In this document: one piece after another, positions 1 to 5,100 of the stretch
Layout: each line of letters opens with the position of its first letter
Numbering within the stretch: position 1 is the first letter of the stretch
Assembly (NCBI GenBank): GCA_030447005.1
Contig: JAUJME010000087.1
Location: forward strand, 1,613 to 6,721
Reading direction: 5' to 3'
DNA from: Solirubrobacteraceae bacterium
Lineage (GTDB): Bacteria > Actinomycetota > Thermoleophilia > Solirubrobacterales > Solirubrobacteraceae
DNA: 5,109 bases
Translations under genes and position numbers: made by a program
The notes under the pieces: model-generated
Told to the model about the DNA's origin: nothing
Databases searched by the model: none
Seen by the model: only the letters and a program-made list of their open reading frames with translations

Positions 1-1076
1 GGCGAGTCGGCGATGACCTGGGCGGTCACGCCGGCCGAGGAGGTCTGCAGCCGGATCTCGATGCCGCCCAGGTCCGCCGGCTTGAGGGCCAGTCGGGCGT
101 GGGTGACGCCGCGGTCGTGCGCGACCTGCAGGAGCTGGCCGACCGTGTGCGCCGCGCGGTGCAGCGGCACGGCGGGCTGGGCCGGCTGCGCGGGCGCGGC
201 CGGGGTGGCGGGCGTGGCCGGGGCGGCACCCGAGACGCCGGGCGACGCCGGGGCGGCGGGCACGGCGGGGATGGCCGCGGACCGGGCCTCGGGCTCGGCC
301 TTGGCCGTCGAGGCGGCCGGGCCGGCGGTCGGGGCGGTCTTCTCGCCGTCGGCGGCGGCCGCGGGCAGGGAGGAGCCCTCGCCCTCGGCGCCGGCCTTGC
401 GCCCAAGGCCGGGGTTGTCGTGCTTGGGCGCGCCGGCCGGGCCGGCGTCCGTCGCGGGCTCGCCCGTTGCCTCCCCGTCCTTGGCCGCGGAGGCCGGGAC
501 GGCGGGCGTGGCGGGCGTGGCGGGGGTGGCGGGCGTGGCGGGCGTGGCGCCCTGGCCGGGCTCGCCGTCCACCTTCGAGGCGGGCACGGCGGGGACGGCG
601 GGGACGGCCGGGGTGGCGCCCTTGCCGGCCGCGGCCTCGGAGCCGGCGGGCGCGAGGGCCTCGCCGGCGGCGGTGGCGGCAGCGGTCGCGGGCGAAGCGG
701 TGAGCGTCATGGCGAGCTCGAGCGGGATGGCGGGAGCGGCGGGAGCCTCGCCCGTGGGGACGGGCAGCGCCACGACGGGCGCCTCGGCGGCCGGCGCGGG
801 GACGCCGGCGAGCGGCGCGCCCAGCGACGGGTCGGCGACCACGACCCCCGTGGGCGCGGCGGTGGCCTCGCCCTCGGCGGGGACGGCGGGCCCGTCGGCC
901 AGGGGCTCGCCCTGGCTCTGGGGGGTCTGGCCTTCCGCAATGGCGGTCCGGGCCGAATGTGAGTCGAGGAGCGCGGCGAAGCCCTCGGGGGCGTCGGGCG
1001 CTTCGCGGCCCGGGGGCGCCCCGCGATGCGGGACGGCCGCCGAGCGGGCGGGCGGGCAGGTTGCGTGCATGCTCAT
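1..1076 (-). CDS. fliK: Flagellar hook-length control protein FliK (C-terminus cut by window edge)
   Basis: FliK is exported by the flagellar secretion system, measures the hook, and switches export from hook to filament subunits. Reading the minus strand from ATG 1076 gives 358 codons without a stop, running off the left edge. Residues about 40-300 are a disordered Pro/Ala/Thr/Val-rich linker with tandem TPA/VPA repeats. Near residue 305 an ordered part begins (VPLHRAAHTVGQLL), and residues 330-358 match the start of the FliK C-terminal (Flg_hook) domain: ALKPADLGGIEIRLQ followed by GVTAQVIA. This fits the family pattern L-x-P-x-x-L-G-x-[IV]-x-[IV]. Roughly the last 50 or more residues of the domain should lie outside the window. 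The start is 2 bases after the transglycosylase stop; a second ATG at 1070 (M-S-M) is equally possible, and neither has a strong ribosome site. FliK linkers are poorly conserved, so identification rests on the C-terminal motif and operon position. Confidence 0.88.
   Translation of the reverse strand, partial: MSMHATCPPARSAAVPHRGAPPGREAPDAPEGFAALLDSHSARTAIAEGQTPQSQGEPLADGPAVPAEGEATAAPTGVVVADPSLGAPLAGVPAPAAEAPVVALPVPTGEAPAAPAIPLELAMTLTASPATAAATAAGEALAPAGSEAAAGKGATPAVPAVPAVPASKVDGEPGQGATPATPATPATPATPAVPASAAKDGEATGEPATDAGPAGAPKHDNPGLGRKAGAEGEGSSLPAAAADGEKTAPTAGPAASTAKAEPEARSAAIPAVPAAPASPGVSGAAPATPATPAAPAQPAQPAVPLHRAAHTVGQLLQVAHDRGVTHARLALKPADLGGIEIRLQTSSAGVTAQVIADS
501..545. repeat. 9-bp tandem repeat, five units (GGCGGGCGT)
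   Basis: On the plus strand GGCGGGCGT is repeated at 501-509, 510-518, 528-536 and 537-545; the third unit (519-527) is GGCGGGGGT. A degenerate unit, GGCCGGGAC, precedes the run at 492-500. On the coding (minus) strand each unit encodes Thr-Pro-Ala (Val-Pro-Ala for the degenerate one). The unit length is a multiple of three, so slippage would change FliK length without breaking the frame. Confidence 0.85.
579..614. repeat. 9-bp tandem repeat, four units (GGCGGGGAC-like)
   Basis: Units on the plus strand are GGCGGGCAC (579-587), GGCGGGGAC (588-596), GGCGGGGAC (597-605) and GGCCGGGGT (606-614). On the coding strand they read as x-P-A triplets, mostly Val-Pro-Ala. They are the shorter counterpart of the run at 501-545 and belong to the first module of the larger duplication. 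Confidence 0.75.
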
Positions 1077-1078
1077 CT

Positions 1079-1717
1079 CTAGGTCGTGGAGTAGGGCAGG
1101 GATCCGGAGGAGGTCGGGGCGGCGGCGGGCGCCGGGGCGACGGGCGCGGTCTGGGCGGGCGCCGAGCGGTAGCCGGCCGCATAGGCCTGCACCTGGCGCA
1201 CGTAGTTCTGGGTCTCGGCGTAGGGCGGGACGCCGCCGTAGCGCTTGACCGCGCCCGGGCCGGCGTTGTAGGCGGCGAGCGCCTTGGTCACGTCGCCGCC
1301 GAAGGCGTCGAGCTGCTGCTTGAGGTACTTGGCGCCACCCTCGATGGACTGGGCGGGGTCGAGCGGGTTGGTGACGCCGAGCGCCGCGGCGGTGCCGGGC
1401 ATGAGCTGGGCGAGCCCCTGCGCGCCCGCGGGCGAGCCGGCGCTCGGGTTGAAGTTGGACTCCTGGCGGATCAGGCCCTTGAGCAGCGCCGGGTCGATCC
1501 CGTGGCGCGCGGCGGCCGCGTTGATCTCCGCGTCGTACTGCGTCGAGCCGCCGCCGGCGACGGGCGCGATCGGCGCGCCGGCGCCGAGGCCCGCGGCGCC
1601 CTGGGCGCTCGAGAGCTGGGCGGCGAAGTTCTGGCCGCCGGCGGGGGCCGGCGGGGCGGGCGGCGCGATGAGCGCCTGGAGCTCCGAGACGCGCGAGACG
1701 ACGGCGGCGACGCTCAC
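1079..1717 (-). CDS. Lytic transglycosylase (SLT domain) in the flagellar operon
   Basis: This 212-residue protein probably cleaves peptidoglycan glycan strands to let the flagellar rod through the wall. The SLT fold spans residues about 60-180. The catalytic Glu is E86 in GLIRQESNFNP, followed by GAQGLAQLMPGTA (98-110), then a LKQQLDAFGG segment and ALAAYNAGPGAVKRYGG (146-162), all classic family-1 motifs. Residues 1-45 form a short helix (VSRVSELQALI), a Pro/Ala patch and FAAQLSSA. The C-terminal 27 residues are Pro/Ala/Ser-rich. There is no signal peptide or lipobox, so export may be through the flagellar apparatus (inference). I chose GTG 1717 because it overlaps the fliJ stop as GTGA and has GGAAGG 7 bases upstream; the same frame is open to 1789, but the extra 24 residues are Arg/Pro-rich and lie inside fliJ. 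No SH3 or LysM wall-binding domain is seen. Confidence 0.9.
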   Translation of the reverse strand: MSVAAVVSRVSELQALIAPPAPPAPAGGQNFAAQLSSAQGAAGLGAGAPIAPVAGGGSTQYDAEINAAAARHGIDPALLKGLIRQESNFNPSAGSPAGAQGLAQLMPGTAAALGVTNPLDPAQSIEGGAKYLKQQLDAFGGDVTKALAAYNAGPGAVKRYGGVPPYAETQNYVRQVQAYAAGYRSAPAQTAPVAPAPAAAPTSSGSLPYSTT

Positions 1718-2172
1718 GCGGCCACCTTCCCGCGGCGGTGGACGGACAGGGCGATCTCGTCGAGCTCGATCTGCGCGATGCGGGCGCACTCGGCGTCGTG
1801 CTCGGCGCGCTTGCGGCGCTCGAGGCGCTCGATGATCTCGCGCTCGCGCGCGGCGGCGGTCAGCGCCACGCGGCGGGCCTCCACCTCGGCGTCGCGGCGG
1901 TCGAGGTCGAGCTCGGCGGCCTGGCGCTCGCGCTCCGTGCGCTCGACGAACGCCTGGGCGGCGATCAGGTCCTGGGCGGTCGCCCCGCGCATGGCGGTGC
2001 CCAGGGTCGCCTGGCGGGCGGCCTGGGTGGCGGCGACGGCGTCGTCGAGCAGCGCCTCGCCGCGCAGGCGATGGCTCAGCCCGCGGGCCAGCTCCTCTTG
2101 CGCCTGCTCCTCGGCACGCTCGCGCAGCGAACGCACGCGCTCGAGCCGGAAGCTGAAGGACGGATGCTCCAC
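1714..2172 (-). CDS. fliJ: Flagellar export protein FliJ
   Basis: FliJ is the cytoplasmic coiled-coil stalk that sits in the FliI ATPase ring and couples it to the export gate. The 152-residue product has the usual length (about 140-150). It opens with the family signature FSFRLERVRSLRERAEEQA (residues 6-24, F-x-F-x-L-x-x-V-x-x-x-R-E). It then continues as almost unbroken charged helix, rich in Arg, Glu and Ala with few Gly or Pro, to an ending typical of FliJ: ERLERRKRAEHDAE (115-128), then QIELDEIAL (134-142). The start is GTG 2172, 4 bases after the fliN stop, with no clear ribosome site, so translation probably depends on coupling. The last bases overlap the transglycosylase GTG as GTGA. 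FliJ is weakly conserved, but pattern, length and position agree. Confidence 0.87.
   Translation of the reverse strand: MEHPSFSFRLERVRSLRERAEEQAQEELARGLSHRLRGEALLDDAVAATQAARQATLGTAMRGATAQDLIAAQAFVERTERERQAAELDLDRRDAEVEARRVALTAAAREREIIERLERRKRAEHDAECARIAQIELDEIALSVHRRGKVAA
1725..1730 (-). promoter_or_regulatory. Ribosome binding site of the transglycosylase gene
   Basis: GGAAGG on the minus strand lies 7 bases before GTG 1717, inside the end of fliJ. It decides the start in favour of 1717 over the longer frame from 1789. Confidence 0.6.
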
Positions 2173-2176
2173 GTGC

Positions 2177-2449
2177 TCAGTGATCGGCCGCCGAGGACGA
2201 GACTTGAGCGTCCCATCCGGGGTCGATCGCCTCGAGCCGCACGGCCCATTCCCCGTCGACCACGATCAGCCGCGCCGAGGCGAAGCGGCGGCCGTTGACG
2301 TAGACGTCGACGGGGTCCTGCGGAGCGCGGTCGAGGTCGAGGATCGCCCCGGCGGGCAGGTCGACGGCGCCGGCGAGCGGCATCCGCGCGCGGCCGAGCT
2401 CGGCGTGCAGCCGCAGCTCGACGTCGAGCAGGGCGTTCTGGAGGCTCAC
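2177..2449 (-). CDS. fliN: Flagellar motor switch protein FliN (SpoA domain only)
   Basis: FliN forms the lower ring of the flagellar C-ring together with FliM and helps dock the export ATPase complex. At 90 residues this is little more than one SpoA (surface presentation of antigens) domain. It has ALLDVELRLHAELGRARMPLA (6-26), then DLPAGAILDLDRAPQDPVDVYVNGRRFA (30-57) and LIVVDGEWAVRLEAI (61-75). The LGRARMPL, LPAGAILDLD, PVDVYVNGR and VVDGEWAVR segments follow FliN closely. The N-terminal extension of about 40-50 residues found in enterobacterial FliN (137 residues) is absent, and so is the CheC-like phosphatase part of FliY. The start is GTG 2449, overlapping the fliM TGA as GTGA, with GGAG 8 bases upstream. 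The frame stays open far upstream to about 4201, but that stretch is antiphase to fliM and the acyltransferase and is not coding. Confidence 0.9.
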   Translation of the reverse strand: MSLQNALLDVELRLHAELGRARMPLAGAVDLPAGAILDLDRAPQDPVDVYVNGRRFASARLIVVDGEWAVRLEAIDPGWDAQVSSSAADH

Positions 2450-3381
2450 CGCGGCCGCTCCACGGGCGCGATCACCTGGACGGCGCGGGCCGCGCCGTTG
2501 CGACCGGCGGCGGCGGTGCAGACCGCCACGTCGTCGACGCAGAGCAGCGCGCCGGCCGCCGCGGGGCGCCCGAGCCGGATCACGTCGCCGGGGGCGAGCC
2601 GCAGGACCTCCGCGGCGCTGATGTCGACCGCGCCGACCTCCGCCCGCAACGTGACGTCGACGGCGCCGACGGCCCGCTGCATGGTCTGCGGCGCCTCCGG
2701 GTCGAGCTCGTCCTGGCGGAAGGCGTTGCGGTCGAGCGACGGCAGCACCGCGGCGAGCGCGGGGTGCGGGAGCACGACGGTGAACGGCGAGGCCAGGGTC
2801 CCCAGCGTCGCCGACAGGTTCACCAGGAGCGTCGGCTCGCTCGGCGGGACGAGCTCCACCGCGGTCGGCGAGGTCTCGAGCCGGGCGATGGACAGCGTGA
2901 GGCCCGCCATCTCCGTCCAGGCGGTCGACATGCTCTCCACGAGCGAGCCCAGCGCGCACCCGACGACGGAGAGCTCGAGGTCGGTGAGCGTCTCGGGGGC
3001 GTTGGTGCGCCCGGCGTCGCCGCCGAGCAGGCGGTTGACGAACGCGTGGGCGATCGCCATGTCGCAGACGAGCGCCACCTGGGTCCCGAGCGGCTCGACG
3101 TCGAGCACCGTCACGAGCGCGTCGCGCGGCCCGCCCTGGTCCATCGCCACCGCGTAGGGCAGCTGGTCCGTGCCGAGCAGGGCCATCCCGAAGTCGTCGC
3201 GCAGCTCGGCGCTCAGGCGGGAGGAGACGGAGCGGCAGAAGGTCTCGTGCGTGCGCTCGACCTGGCGGATCTGGTCGCGCGTGAACTTCGACGGGCGCCG
3301 GAAGTCGAGCTCGCGGACCCTGCGCTGGCGGGCGGGGGTCGGGCTGAGCGCCGGCGCGGGCGCGATGAAGGGAGCGGCCAT
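2446..3381 (-). CDS. fliM: Flagellar motor switch protein FliM, without the N-terminal CheY-binding motif
   Basis: FliM links FliG above to FliN below in the C-ring and normally receives CheY-P. The 311-residue product has the core hallmark RELDFRRPSKFTRDQIRQVERTHETF in two parts (23-34 and 35-48). The middle CheC-like domain (about 50-220) includes GGDAG (120-124) at the place of the FliG-contacting GGxG motif, TDLELSVV (133-140), and a VPPSEPTLLV segment (178-187). A C-terminal SpoA domain follows (about 233-305; VGAVDVTLRAEVG, then LAPGDVIRLG). Residues 1-20 are Pro/Ala-rich and lack the usual EIDALL-type CheY-binding helix. An in-frame stop (the acyltransferase TGA at 3426-3424) lies only 15 codons upstream of ATG 3381, and those codons do not encode the motif either. 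AGGGGAG abuts the ATG with no spacer, which is unusual. It overlaps fliN by 4 bases. Confidence 0.93.
   Translation of the reverse strand: MAAPFIAPAPALSPTPARQRRVRELDFRRPSKFTRDQIRQVERTHETFCRSVSSRLSAELRDDFGMALLGTDQLPYAVAMDQGGPRDALVTVLDVEPLGTQVALVCDMAIAHAFVNRLLGGDAGRTNAPETLTDLELSVVGCALGSLVESMSTAWTEMAGLTLSIARLETSPTAVELVPPSEPTLLVNLSATLGTLASPFTVVLPHPALAAVLPSLDRNAFRQDELDPEAPQTMQRAVGAVDVTLRAEVGAVDISAAEVLRLAPGDVIRLGRPAAAGALLCVDDVAVCTAAAGRNGAARAVQVIAPVERPR
2458..2461 (-). promoter_or_regulatory. Ribosome binding site of fliN
   Basis: GGAG on the minus strand (within GTGGAGC), inside the last codons of fliM and 8 bases before GTG 2449. It supports the short FliN start. Confidence 0.5.
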
Positions 3382-3388
3382 CTCCCCT
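3382..3388 (-). promoter_or_regulatory. Purine-rich ribosome-site-like sequence directly touching the fliM start
   Basis: AGGGGAG on the minus strand ends at the base before ATG 3381, so the usual 5-9 base spacer is missing. No ATG, GTG or TTG follows in frame before the conserved RELDFRRP segment, so a later start with better spacing is not available. FliM initiation may therefore be weak or depend on upstream translation. Confidence 0.35.
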
Positions 3389-3395
3389 GGGTGAA

Positions 3396-3413
3396 TCGGC
3401 CCGCGCAGGCCGA
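3396..3413 (-). other. Small inverted repeat between the acyltransferase and fliM
   Basis: TCGGCC (3396-3401) and GGCCGA (3408-3413) form a perfect 6-bp stem around a 6-base loop in the 42-base gap. On the minus strand it is followed by only two T residues, so it is not a convincing intrinsic terminator. It could slow transcription or mask the fliM start, but short GC palindromes are common at this base composition. Confidence 0.3.
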
Positions 3414-3423
3414 GCTTGAGCCG

Positions 3424-4611
3424 TCAGCCCGCCCAGCGGCCGCGCAGGCGCAGGAACGGCGCCTCGACGAAGCGATACGAGAGCGCGGCGGCGATCAGGC
3501 AGACGGGCGTGGCGACCGCCAGCAGCGCCTTGAAGTCCCGCCGCTCGCCGGTGATCCAGGTCTGCCCCTTGTCCTCGAGCACGACGCTGTGGGTGCCGGT
3601 GATCGTCTCGAGCAGCGGCACGTGGAGGAGGTAGAGCGAGTAGGACGCGATGCCCACGAGCACGAGCGGCCGCCACTCGAGCACGCGCATCGCGGCGCCG
3701 TGGCGCAGCGGCAGGACGCAGGCGCCGATCAGCACGGCGCTCGCGAGCGCGACGCCCGGCTCCTGGTGGGCGTAGTTCAAGCACAGCGCGAAGTAGCTCG
3801 CGGCCGCGGCGAGCAGCCACGTCGTCGAGGAGCCGAGGATGCCGGGGAGCCGGAACCCGGGACGGCGGTCGAGCTCGAGCTTGAGCAGCGCCAGCAGCAT
3901 CCCGGCGGCGAACATGTAGAAGAGCGACGGCAGCGCGTAGGCGCCGACCAGCGGCGACTGCGGCTCCCATCCCGACCCCGCGAGCACGCGCGCGTCGCGC
4001 AGGATCCAGCTCGCGACGCCCAGCGCGGTGATCACGAGCGCCCCGGCCGCCGCGCGCCCGCGGCACAGGCGCGCGAGCCCGTAGCCCAGCAGCGGCAGCA
4101 GGACGTAGAACTGCATCTCGACGTCGAGCGACCAGGCCGGCGAGTCGAGCTTCGTGGTCGTCTCGATCGAGTAGTTCTGGATGAACAGCGCCCACCGCCA
4201 CCAGTCCCCGCGGTCGGCGTCATAGGGCCGCAAGATCAGGAGCACGGCGGTGATCGCGTAGAAGAGCGGGACGATCCGCAGCAGCCGGTTGCGCGCGTAG
4301 CGGCCGAGGGAGAGCCGCCCGCCGTGGAACGCGTGCTTGGCGAACGGGAGGAAGAGCAGGTAGCCCGACAGGGTGAAGAACAGGTAGACGCCCATCCCGC
4401 CGCCCAGGAACAGCCGGTCCTTGTAGCTCCCGACGGTCAGCCCCTCGAAGGCGACGGCGAAGGCGAAGGTGTGGCCGAAGAGGACGCCGAGCGCGGCGAT
4501 CGCCCGGATCGACTCGATCCGCGCCGAGCGAGGCTCGCCCGCGTGGGAGACCCGCGGCGGCTCGGCGGGCGCGCGGGCGAGCTCGGGGGCGGGCGCCGTG
4601 ACCGTGCTCAC
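3424..4611 (-). CDS. Membrane acyltransferase, OafA/acyltransferase-3 family
   Basis: The 395-residue integral membrane protein is predicted to transfer an acyl group (often acetyl) to an extracytoplasmic sugar of a surface polysaccharide, glycolipid or antibiotic-like molecule. Family hallmarks occur in order: RIESIRAIAALGVLFGH (31-47, with R36 and H47); FFTLSGYLLF (78-87); RYARNRLLRIVPLFY (104-118); SPAWSLDVEMQFYVLLPLL (157-175, with W160 and E165); YSLYLLHVPLL (324-334, H330); and SYRFVEAPFLRLR (378-390, E383). About ten hydrophobic segments alternate with short loops, and length is normal. There is no C-terminal SGNH domain. The first 30 residues are an Ala/Pro-rich cytoplasmic tail. The start is GTG 4611, with no Shine-Dalgarno site but a TAAGCT box 7 bases upstream, suggesting a leaderless transcript. 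The acceptor cannot be told from sequence. It lies 42 bases before fliM, but nothing ties it to motility. Confidence 0.93.
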   Translation of the reverse strand: MSTVTAPAPELARAPAEPPRVSHAGEPRSARIESIRAIAALGVLFGHTFAFAVAFEGLTVGSYKDRLFLGGGMGVYLFFTLSGYLLFLPFAKHAFHGGRLSLGRYARNRLLRIVPLFYAITAVLLILRPYDADRGDWWRWALFIQNYSIETTTKLDSPAWSLDVEMQFYVLLPLLGYGLARLCRGRAAAGALVITALGVASWILRDARVLAGSGWEPQSPLVGAYALPSLFYMFAAGMLLALLKLELDRRPGFRLPGILGSSTTWLLAAAASYFALCLNYAHQEPGVALASAVLIGACVLPLRHGAAMRVLEWRPLVLVGIASYSLYLLHVPLLETITGTHSVVLEDKGQTWITGERRDFKALLAVATPVCLIAAALSYRFVEAPFLRLRGRWAG

Positions 4612-4618
4612 GTGCGAC

Positions 4619-4624
4619 AGCTTA
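4619..4624 (-). promoter_or_regulatory. Possible -10 element for a leaderless acyltransferase transcript
   Basis: TAAGCT on the minus strand fits TANNNT. Exactly 7 bases separate it from GTG 4611, which would place the transcription start at or beside the start codon. There is no recognisable -35 hexamer and no Shine-Dalgarno site, as is usual for leaderless actinobacterial genes. A single six-base match in a GC-rich region is modest evidence. Confidence 0.35.
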
Positions 4625-4698
4625 GGGTCGCTCGCGTGGGACGCGATGAGGTTGCGCCGCCGGGCCGGTCTACACCGTCAGACGACCCGCCGTACGAC

Positions 4699-4704
4699 AG
4701 GAGG
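4699..4704 (+). promoter_or_regulatory. Strong Shine-Dalgarno site of the VOC gene
   Basis: A perfect AGGAGG lies 5 bases before ATG 4710. It fixes the original start of the VOC gene and shows that the first codons (MPQKIVP) are the true N-terminus, although the rest of the protein is now in another frame. Confidence 0.8.
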
Positions 4705-4709
4705 CATCC

Positions 4710-5100
4710 ATGCCGCAGAAGATCGTCCCCAAGCGCGCCCGGGCCGACCGGCGCGGTGATGACCGTCGAGTGGGAGCTCGACGGCCAGCGCTTCGTCGGC
4801 ATCAACGGCGGCCCGCAGTTCACCTTCAGCGAGGCGGTCCCGCTCGCGATCACGTGCCAGGACCAGGACGAGGTCGACCACTACTGGGAGCGGCTGACCG
4901 ACTGCGGCGAGGAGGGCCCGTGCGGCTGGCTCAAGGATCGCTACGGCCTCTCGTGGCAGGTCGTGCCCGAGGGGATGGACGAGATCCTCAACGACCCGGA
5001 TCCCGAGCACGGCCGGCGCGCGATGCAGGCGATGCTCGGGATGCGCAAGCTCGACGTCGCGGAGCTGCGGCGGGCGGCCGACGGGGTGGCGGCAGGCTGA
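4710..5100 (+). pseudogene. PhnB-like VOC (glyoxalase-fold) protein gene with an internal deletion and frame change
   Basis: The family is small dimeric VOC-fold proteins often annotated PhnB-like or 3-demethylubiquinone methyltransferase-like; the true substrate is unknown. ATG 4710 begins MPQKIVP, the normal family N-terminus (M-x-K-I-x-P-x-L-W-F). The next expected stretch, LWFD...AEEAA.FY.SVF...RYGE, is absent. From about 4732 the sequence resumes in another frame as SAPGPTGAVMTVEWELDGQ, then NGGPQF, CQDQDEVDHYWERL, EEGPCGWLKDRYGLSWQVVP and a normal C-terminus ending at TGA 5098-5100. From remembered relatives roughly 35 codons (near 100 bases, not a multiple of three) are missing, taking out the first strand-helix of the fold. 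From ATG 4710 the reading frame gives Arg/Gly-rich nonsense with no stop before the window ends. The intact part could start at ATG 4759 (113 residues), without a ribosome site. Confidence 0.8.

Larger units (their letters stand above)
456..620 (-). repeat. Imperfect duplication in the FliK linker (two GATPA...DGEP modules)
   Basis: Two related protein modules lie head to tail in the fliK frame. The first (620-552) reads GATPAVPAVPAVPAS then KVDGEPGQ. The second (551-456) reads GATPATPATPATPATPAV, then PASAAKDGEATGEP. Both have the same plan: GATPA start, a run of three-residue x-P-A units, PAS, a Lys, then an acidic DGE...EP end. This looks like an older segment duplication followed by gain or loss of the 9-base units. 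It is a likely site of length change in a protein whose length sets hook length. Confidence 0.7.
4612..4709. other. Divergent intergenic spacer (98 bp)
   Basis: This is the only sizeable non-coding gap in the window. It separates the 5' ends of the acyltransferase (minus) and the VOC gene (plus). It should contain both promoters. Apart from the TAAGCT box on the minus strand and AGGAGG on the plus strand, I see no convincing -35/-10 pair, operator palindrome or RNA element. Confidence 0.6.

Noticed and set aside
492..614. Possible CRISPR array or regulatory iteron cluster
   Set aside because: Units are 9 bases, contiguous without spacers, keep codon phase and encode x-P-A triplets in FliK, so they are coding repeats.
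13..1248. Long plus-strand open frame opposite fliK, Ala/Gly-rich, with other open frames nested in 99-962 and 467-703
   Set aside because: It is an antisense shadow: high GC removes stops, the product is low complexity, and the minus strand carries a recognisable FliK C-terminal domain through the same bases.
1718..1789. 24-codon N-terminal extension of the transglycosylase from 1789
   Set aside because: It is Arg/Pro-rich, entirely within fliJ and unlike a signal peptide; GTG 1717 has a ribosome site and a stop-start overlap.
959..3157. Plus-strand open frame of over 700 codons opposite fliK, the transglycosylase, fliJ, fliN and fliM
   Set aside because: The translation is Arg/Ser-rich, has no family motif and lies opposite five well-supported genes.
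2450..4201. Extension of the FliN frame upstream to 4201 on the minus strand
   Set aside because: It passes in another phase through fliM and the acyltransferase, giving Arg/Ala-rich nonsense; the GTGA overlap and GGAG site place the start at 2449.
4652..4698. TTGCGC followed by TACACC or TACGAC as a plus-strand promoter for the VOC gene
   Set aside because: Spacing is wrong (13 bases, or overlapping the ribosome site) and the -10 matches are poor.
2764..4758. Plus-strand open frame running into the VOC sequence, apparently one protein of nearly 780 residues
   Set aside because: The upstream part is antisense to fliM and the acyltransferase; only the part after about 4732 is real VOC sequence, and its true start is the AGGAGG/ATG at 4710.
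4608..5010. Minus-strand open frames opposite the VOC gene (4608-4853 and 4678-5010)
   Set aside because: They are antisense to clearly conserved VOC motifs, show no recognisable domain, and overlap the intergenic spacer.
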